From assembly GCA_044355095.1 (NCBI GenBank), contig JBIKYT010000004.1, forward strand, positions 12,651 through 76,650: 64,000 nucleotides of DNA. The letters are read 5' to 3'. The notes beneath the pieces are model-generated. The model saw only the letters and a list, made by a program, of their open reading frames with translations, was not told where the DNA came from and did not search any database. Source of the stretch: Casp-actino8 sp044355095 (GTDB taxonomy: Bacteria > Actinomycetota > Acidimicrobiia > Acidimicrobiales > Ilumatobacteraceae). Made by a program: the position numbers and the translations under genes. This document shows, piece after piece, positions 58,889 through 64,000 of this stretch. Every line of letters starts with the position of its first letter. Positions within the stretch are counted from its first letter, which is position 1.

Positions 58889-61800
58889 TTACGCTATCTT
58901 GCGCCGGCGATTCCCTGAGATTGTGATGAGCAAGAAGCCCAAGATTGCTATGACAAATGGCAACCACAATTGAATTTCCGAACCGGTCTTAGGCAATGCG
59001 CCCAGGCCAATCACTGTGCCGACTGGGTGAATGAATATTGCTTGACGCATTCCACGAGCACTGACCGGAGCAAATACTGCCAAGGTGTGAAAACCTTCAA
59101 TATCGCGCGGAAATACAAAAGTAAACGTCGCAACCCCAGATGCATCAGCAGTAGTACCCGCCAATAATTGTGGGGTTGAAGCAAGAATCATTTGCACTCG
59201 CTCACCAGGCACAAATCCGGGAACAGAAATTGTCTGTGAATCTCCGGCTACAAATTGAATCTTTGGTGTTATCGACCCTTCAGGAAGCAACAACACTTCC
59301 TCTTCAGTATCAACAACGCTCGAGACTGGTTCAAAGTACGTGAATACACCAGGAAAAACACGAGTACCAGAAGGCGAGATGATGCTCACGTCAACAACAC
59401 CAGGCGCATTCGCTGGAGTTGTCACCGAAATTGAGTCGGCCGAGATCACTGTGAGATTTGTGGCGACCTTGGTTCCAAATTTCACTTGGGTGGCTTGTGA
59501 GAAATGTGTTCCCGTCAAAGTCACTGTCGTGCCACCAAGTTCGTTACCTACATTAGGAGCCACGTTGGCAGTTGTTCCAATATTTCGCAGCAACGCAATC
59601 GGTTGAGAAACTGCTATTTGATCGGCCGATGCAGAATCTCCAAGATTCTGAAAATCTCCACCAACGATGACTCGTGAGTCAGAAGTGATTTCTAAAGACC
59701 TGAAATATTGGCCCTGATTTTTGCCGAGGGCATACCACTGATTATTGGTCCATGTAGCTAATCCAGTCATGTTTGGATAAATCTTTGAAGTAAATTCGCC
59801 CGCGACAACTAGTGCTCCAGTCGGTGCTATTTCCATGTCGTAAACACAGCCATAGAGTGAGTCGTCGCCGCTTAATTCTGCCCATGTCGTTCCGTCATAT
59901 CTTGCGACACTGAAACTTTGATCTCCCCACTCCATGCAGCCACCGGCATACAACACATCCCTTCCCGTTGAACTATCAACGACTAATGAATAGGCGAACG
60001 ACGCAAACTCCTGGCCATCTATTGACTCTGTTCCCACTGCCGACCATGTTGTCCCGTCCCATCGCGCCAAGTAACTAGCAGAAGACGTGCCGCCGGCATC
60101 AGAGAAAGAGCCACTGACATATAAAGAATTGTCACTGCCAAATGCCATCGCGTAGGCCCAATCAAACGCACCGTTGCCAGAACCATCAGAGCCGAGCGCG
60201 CTCCAAGACGACCCGTTCCATTTTGCAACATTGTCTGCTTCGGCGATGTCCGCCAAGTTTTGGAATTCACCACTCACATACAGGTCCCCTTCAGCGGTGA
60301 ACAACATTTTGTAGATGACAGCATCGGCATCTGAAATAACAGAAGTCCAAGATGACCCATCCCATTTCATCAGAGACTGTTGATCAACAAATCCCGCAAC
60401 GTCAAAACTCCCCGAGATAAAGACATCACCAGTTGGCGAAATAGCGATGTCGGAAAAGAGGCAATCGTCTGTACATGAAAACACTCCGTCCCCTGAGGTA
60501 CTTTGGCCAAGACCTACCCAACGTGAACCATTCCAACGCGCGACATAGTCAGCATTTGCTTCACCGCTCGCATCTTCAAAACTGCCCAAAATGTAGATCT
60601 CGCCATTTGGGCCTTGCGCAACACTGTTAATACTCCCGTTGACATCACCATCATTTGCGTTTGAACTTAGGCCCGTCCAGGCCATATCGAGAGGACTAAT
60701 CGGCGCAACATAACTGAACGCTTTGCTCAATGTCGCGGTGCCACCTTCAGTCGTTAGAACGATGTCCACTACACCCACTAATCCAGCAGGAACGATCACC
60801 ACTAATTGTGTGGGAGAAATTATGCTCATCTGAGTTGATGCAACCCCACCAAAGGTGACTGAAACAACGTCGCGAATTTCTGTACCTTCTAAAATCACCC
60901 ATGATCCACCTTCAGAAGAGCCAACTGAAGGCGTTAGCGAAACCAAGGTAGGTTGGACTGGCGTTCGATATGTGTACAGAGCCTCTGACTGACTCGTACC
61001 GCTTTCTGTTGTCACCGTGATGTTGACTTCGCCGTCAGCTTGAGCAGGCGCAACTGCCGTAATCATCGATTGACTTACCACCTCATATAACGAGGCCGGT
61101 ACTGACCCAAACGACACGCCGGTCACGTTGATGAAATGTGATCCGAAGATCATCACCTCATGTCCACCCGTTGTCGTTCCGTCATCTGGCGACACCAAAG
61201 AAATCAAAGGACTTGGGATCGGACCATACGTGTAGACCTGCGCATTTTCGGTAATAGCTATGATTCCTCGAGTCGGCACGCCTGAATCACTCAATGCAAA
61301 ACCCGTCCAACCCACGGCGGGTAAACCAGAAGCACTCCACGTCAATCCACCATCAGTTGACATTTGAGGGACAGAACCATACGAGCTTGCAATCAGGACC
61401 AATCCATCATCGGACATTCCCGCAAATGTGGCCTGGTCGGCGAATGTTGACCCGATATTCGCGCTAGTAAATGTCACGCCACCATCTCGCGATGACATCA
61501 CGCCAGCAGCATTTCCCTTTGCAACTCCCATGATGGTCATTCCATCATCTGATATTGCAATCTGATTCCAATTCGTCCCGGAACCTTGTAGATCAATCCA
61601 TGTATCGCCACCGTTCGTTGATTTTCTAATGGCCGTTCCATAATTTGCAGCGACCATTTTGAGTCCGTCCGAACTTATGTCGATCGTCGTCGTACTACTG
61701 ACATTTTGTAAGGCCAGAAAATTTGCGCCGCCGTCAGTTGATTTCAGTATTCCGATGGCCGTTGCAACAATGACGACGATTCCAAAATCAGAGATAGCAA

Positions 61801-62242
61801 TATCGTTCAATTGCTCGGCAGATGTGTAGACAGGATTCCATGTAGCACCAGCATCAAGAGACCGATAAATTATTTGGTCGGCACCCAACGACGGTAATCC
61901 CAACGCAACAACTATTTGTCCATCACCACTCGTTGCGACGGCTCCCCAGTACATACTTGGCGCGTTTGCCAACTCAGTCCAGGTCAAACCTGCATCGACT
62001 GTTTTCCAAATTTTCCGTGCGGTCCCCAACCTAGGTGTCGGATTTTCGGTTGCGTATGCGATCATCCCATCATTTGACGAATCAACTCCGACCAGTCGAG
62101 TTGAAGAAGGTCCACCTTGAGTCCAGCCAATGCCAAGAGCGTGTGCGACGCCAACATGAGAAATTTGTGGAACCACCAATGTCATTGACAGTAGGAGCAC
62201 ACCGATAAATGTCCGAACGATTGAACCTGACAATAATTTCAT
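58889..62242 (-). CDS. LPxTG-anchored surface protein with BNR, IPT/TIG and kelch-like propeller domains
   Basis: A 1117-aa exported protein. A signal peptide (about 1-36) precedes an N-terminal propeller with Asp-box-like repeats (SLDAGATW, STNGGDTW, SRDGGVTF, STDGGLTW). Two IPT/TIG Ig-like domains follow (about 350-520), then a second propeller with repeated W-N-G-S-x-W and SGSFxDAGG units (about 525-850), and a third IPT/TIG. The end shows LPKTG at 1083-1087, a membrane helix and a basic RRRK tail, a sortase sorting signal. An adhesin or polymer-binding role is likely; no sortase gene is in the window. Confidence 0.85.
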   Translation of the reverse strand: MKLLSGSIVRTFIGVLLLSMTLVVPQISHVGVAHALGIGWTQGGPSSTRLVGVDSSNDGMIAYATENPTPRLGTARKIWKTVDAGLTWTELANAPSMYWGAVATSGDGQIVVALGLPSLGADQIIYRSLDAGATWNPVYTSAEQLNDIAISDFGIVVIVATAIGILKSTDGGANFLALQNVSSTTTIDISSDGLKMVAANYGTAIRKSTNGGDTWIDLQGSGTNWNQIAISDDGMTIMGVAKGNAAGVMSSRDGGVTFTSANIGSTFADQATFAGMSDDGLVLIASSYGSVPQMSTDGGLTWSASGLPAVGWTGFALSDSGVPTRGIIAITENAQVYTYGPIPSPLISLVSPDDGTTTGGHEVMIFGSHFINVTGVSFGSVPASLYEVVSQSMITAVAPAQADGEVNITVTTESGTSQSEALYTYRTPVQPTLVSLTPSVGSSEGGSWVILEGTEIRDVVSVTFGGVASTQMSIISPTQLVVIVPAGLVGVVDIVLTTEGGTATLSKAFSYVAPISPLDMAWTGLSSNANDGDVNGSINSVAQGPNGEIYILGSFEDASGEANADYVARWNGSRWVGLGQSTSGDGVFSCTDDCLFSDIAISPTGDVFISGSFDVAGFVDQQSLMKWDGSSWTSVISDADAVIYKMLFTAEGDLYVSGEFQNLADIAEADNVAKWNGSSWSALGSDGSGNGAFDWAYAMAFGSDNSLYVSGSFSDAGGTSSASYLARWDGTTWSAVGTESIDGQEFASFAYSLVVDSSTGRDVLYAGGCMEWGDQSFSVARYDGTTWAELSGDDSLYGCVYDMEIAPTGALVVAGEFTSKIYPNMTGLATWTNNQWYALGKNQGQYFRSLEITSDSRVIVGGDFQNLGDSASADQIAVSQPIALLRNIGTTANVAPNVGNELGGTTVTLTGTHFSQATQVKFGTKVATNLTVISADSISVTTPANAPGVVDVSIISPSGTRVFPGVFTYFEPVSSVVDTEEEVLLLPEGSITPKIQFVAGDSQTISVPGFVPGERVQMILASTPQLLAGTTADASGVATFTFVFPRDIEGFHTLAVFAPVSARGMRQAIFIHPVGTVIGLGALPKTGSEIQLWLPFVIAILGFLLITISGNRRRKIA

Positions 62243-62303
62243 GATTCCGCCTTTGACAAAACAATTTTCCGTCTTGACGACAATTGTATACCCAGGGATT
62301 ACA

Positions 62304-63098
62304 TCATGGGTTATAGCGCACTGCCGAGCCGTCTCTCACAAAGCCAAAAAGGTTCATACCAGCAACTTTTGCTGTTTGAACCGCCAAAGACGTCGGTGCG
62401 CTGACTGCTATCAGTGTGCCGAATCCAGCCGCCCAAGCCTTCTGCACCATTTCAAAGCTGGCACGACTTGAGACAAAAAGTCCGAAGCCGTTCGCAGGTA
62501 ATGAGTGGTCCAACAACAGTCGCCCCACCACCTTGTCGACTGCATTGTGGCGGCCGACATCTTCTCGGACGACGAGCACGTTGCCATCTGCATCAAAAGC
62601 AGCGGCGGCGTGTACCGCACCCGTTTGATCAAAGAGGGTCTGTCCGGGCCGGACCAGCCCAGCGATCGTCATAACAAGGTCATTCGAAATTGCAGCCAAT
62701 CGTTCAGTCGGCAATGGCGACAGACGATCAACCAACACATCAATTGACTCACTGCCGCACACCCCGCAACTTGAAGTCGTCGTGCCTAAACGTGGGGTCG
62801 GCACCGGTGCTCGATTTCCCGTCTCAACGGTGACCACGTTGAACTTGCTCTCGACTGCTGATCCATCAGCGCAATATCGCACTCCTTGCACGGGGGCACC
62901 GGCCAATAAGCCCTCGTTAAAACAAAACCCAGCCGCTAATTCGTAATCGTGCCCAGGGGTACGCATCGTGGTTGCGACTAAATGACCATCAAGGCGAATC
63001 GACATCGGCTCTTCAACGACCAAGTCGTCTGGCACGCGACGAGACGACTCAGAGTCAATCTTGACGACCAAAATTTTGTCAGTGCGCTTACGAGTCAT
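62304..63098 (-). CDS. fdhD: Formate dehydrogenase sulfurtransferase FdhD
   Basis: A 264-aa accessory protein that transfers sulfur from a cysteine desulfurase to the molybdenum cofactor of formate dehydrogenase. Key parts: VVEEPMSIRLDGHL at the N-terminus, AAGFCFNEGLL, the conserved SSCGVCG Cys pair, and VREDVGRHNAVDKVVG. ATG 63098 begins MTRKRTDK; the longer frame upstream overlaps the divergent gene. It implies a molybdenum formate dehydrogenase elsewhere in the genome and fits the modABC operon here. Confidence 0.92.
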   Translation of the reverse strand: MTRKRTDKILVVKIDSESSRRVPDDLVVEEPMSIRLDGHLVATTMRTPGHDYELAAGFCFNEGLLAGAPVQGVRYCADGSAVESKFNVVTVETGNRAPVPTPRLGTTTSSCGVCGSESIDVLVDRLSPLPTERLAAISNDLVMTIAGLVRPGQTLFDQTGAVHAAAAFDADGNVLVVREDVGRHNAVDKVVGRLLLDHSLPANGFGLFVSSRASFEMVQKAWAAGFGTLIAVSAPTSLAVQTAKVAGMNLFGFVRDGSAVRYNP

Positions 63099-63123
63099 TA
63101 CTTGAAAGGCTACGGTCAAGCGT

Positions 63124-64000
63124 ATGAGCAACGACGGCATCGACCCAGACGAACTGTGGGCCCAGACCACCGCTCTTCCGGAGACTCCCTCATCATCGAC
63201 GCCGCCCACTCGTCAATTGATCATGATTGGGGCCGGTGCTTTCGTAGCGATGCTCATCGTCGGTTTGGTTTTGACTCTTGCTGTAGGAGGTGACGATTCC
63301 GATACCGCGGTCGCTACGACAACAACCTCATCGTCGACATCGCTGGTGCCATCAACAACTCAACCAACAGAAACTCTCACGACCTTGGTGCCAACGACTA
63401 TCGAAAACACCACAACAACATCGTCCACAACGACAACTGTTGCTCCATCCGTTAATCAACCGATCACGATTGCGAGCACACTTGGGATCAGCCACATTGT
63501 CAACGGAACAGCAACCCGAATTGATAGCCAATCATGGGAGACGGCATTTCGATTAGCCGACGGATCGTACATTGCACAACATTCTGCAGTTGGTTATGGA
63601 CAACAGACCGATACGAACATTTACCGAGTAGGAGCAGCAACCACCGTTGTACAAAGTGTCGCGGATCCCGCGACCGAATGGCTCCAACTGCACGATGTGT
63701 ATACAGAAGCAGGTTCAACATTTGTTTTGTATTCAATGAATAGCGGCCTTGGAATTGAAGATTCGCAAGAAGAACTCTTTGCCCTTGATCTCAACACTGG
63801 ACTGCAAACTTCGTTTGGATTAATCGGTGGTTGGGAAAGTGGCACCTCACGTTTGACTTTCGGTAGCAACATTATCGTTGGTGAGTTTTTCGCCAGTGCT
63901 GACGCCGGCCCATATTTCTTAAACCTTGATGGCTACACCACCAACCCCAATGACTTAGGTCTTGCCGACTCGTATAGCGATTGCTCGGTTTGTCCAAGTC
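63124..64000 (+). CDS. Membrane-anchored extracytoplasmic protein, C-terminus beyond window
   Basis: 292 codons are visible before the right edge. A short cytoplasmic N-terminus (MSNDGIDPDELWAQ) is followed by one membrane helix at about 32-54, then a Thr/Ser/Pro linker (about 60-115) and a beta-rich extracytoplasmic part (QSWETAFRLADGSYIAQH, LYSMNSGLG, LFALDLNTG) that looks like the start of a propeller. Family not recognised. It starts 25 nt from the divergent fdhD. Confidence 0.7.
   Translation, partial: MSNDGIDPDELWAQTTALPETPSSSTPPTRQLIMIGAGAFVAMLIVGLVLTLAVGGDDSDTAVATTTTSSSTSLVPSTTQPTETLTTLVPTTIENTTTTSSTTTTVAPSVNQPITIASTLGISHIVNGTATRIDSQSWETAFRLADGSYIAQHSAVGYGQQTDTNIYRVGAATTVVQSVADPATEWLQLHDVYTEAGSTFVLYSMNSGLGIEDSQEELFALDLNTGLQTSFGLIGGWESGTSRLTFGSNIIVGEFFASADAGPYFLNLDGYTTNPNDLGLADSYSDCSVCPS

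Overview
The window reads as chromosomal DNA of an actinobacterium, most likely a moderate-GC member of the Acidimicrobiia (inference from gene content; no rRNA or marker phylogeny could be run). The supporting genes are a mycofactocin precursor and its maturases, a WhiB1-like protein beside a PdtaS-like kinase, DUF3107, a DivIVA-domain protein, UPF0182, a YlbL-like Lon/PDZ protease, the DUF3090/phosphomutase/kinase-like trio, a mycothiol-type DinB enzyme, PAC2 and an actinobacterial-type HemQ. I see no prophage, insertion sequence, integrase or CRISPR array. Genes are densely packed, with many ATGA/GTGA overlaps and several convergent pairs overlapping at their 3' ends.

Layout. 1-6 kb: mycofactocin locus with an NDMA-type alcohol dehydrogenase (left-truncated), mftA, mftB, mftC, an interposed membrane glycosyltransferase on the other strand, and a mycofactocin-type OYE oxidoreductase. 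6-15.8 kb: DNA methyltransferase, plsY, an HSL-type hydrolase, the phosphomutase-DUF3090-kinase trio, etfBA, a lipid kinase and a glycerophosphodiesterase. 15.8-21.5 kb: whiB, pdtaS, DUF3107, an Fe-S-type HTH regulator divergent from mrp, and an RlmI-like methyltransferase. 21.6-24.3 kb: a lipoprotein esterase, a 38-bp tandem repeat, initiator tRNA-fMet and a plant-type MTA nucleosidase. 24.3-31.4 kb: UPF0182, DivIVA/MuF-like protein, Lon-like protease, a small membrane protein and a HEAT protein. 31.4-32.3 kb: toxin-antitoxin pair 1. 32.3-37 kb: a Gdt1-type transporter and an L-fucose-type oxidative pathway. 37-46.5 kb: ArsI-like, mycothiol enzyme, HD protein, molybdate operon with a PadR regulator, pirin, MFS, toxin-antitoxin pair 2 and a Baeyer-Villiger-type monooxygenase. 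46.5-64 kb: small enzymes, an amidohydrolase, a redoxin with an in-frame UGA, PAC2, NUDIX, glnD, an ABC binding lipoprotein, HemQ, an LPxTG surface protein, fdhD and a truncated membrane-anchored protein.

Most notable: at 50335-51417 a thioredoxin-fold redoxin is interrupted by one in-frame TGA exactly where homologues carry the first Cys of a C-G-C motif, and a 7-bp hairpin with a G-rich loop follows 13 nt later. I read this as a selenocysteine codon with a bacterial SECIS element. The molybdate transporter and fdhD in the same window fit a formate dehydrogenase economy, which is often selenium-linked. Other items worth attention are a mycofactocin locus showing only ABC plus two client-type oxidoreductases, a direct-repeat, probably leaderless promoter between an Fe-S-type regulator and mrp, palindromic operators on both toxin-antitoxin modules and on the mod operon, a DivIVA protein ending in a MuF-like motif, and a set of long nested hairpins.
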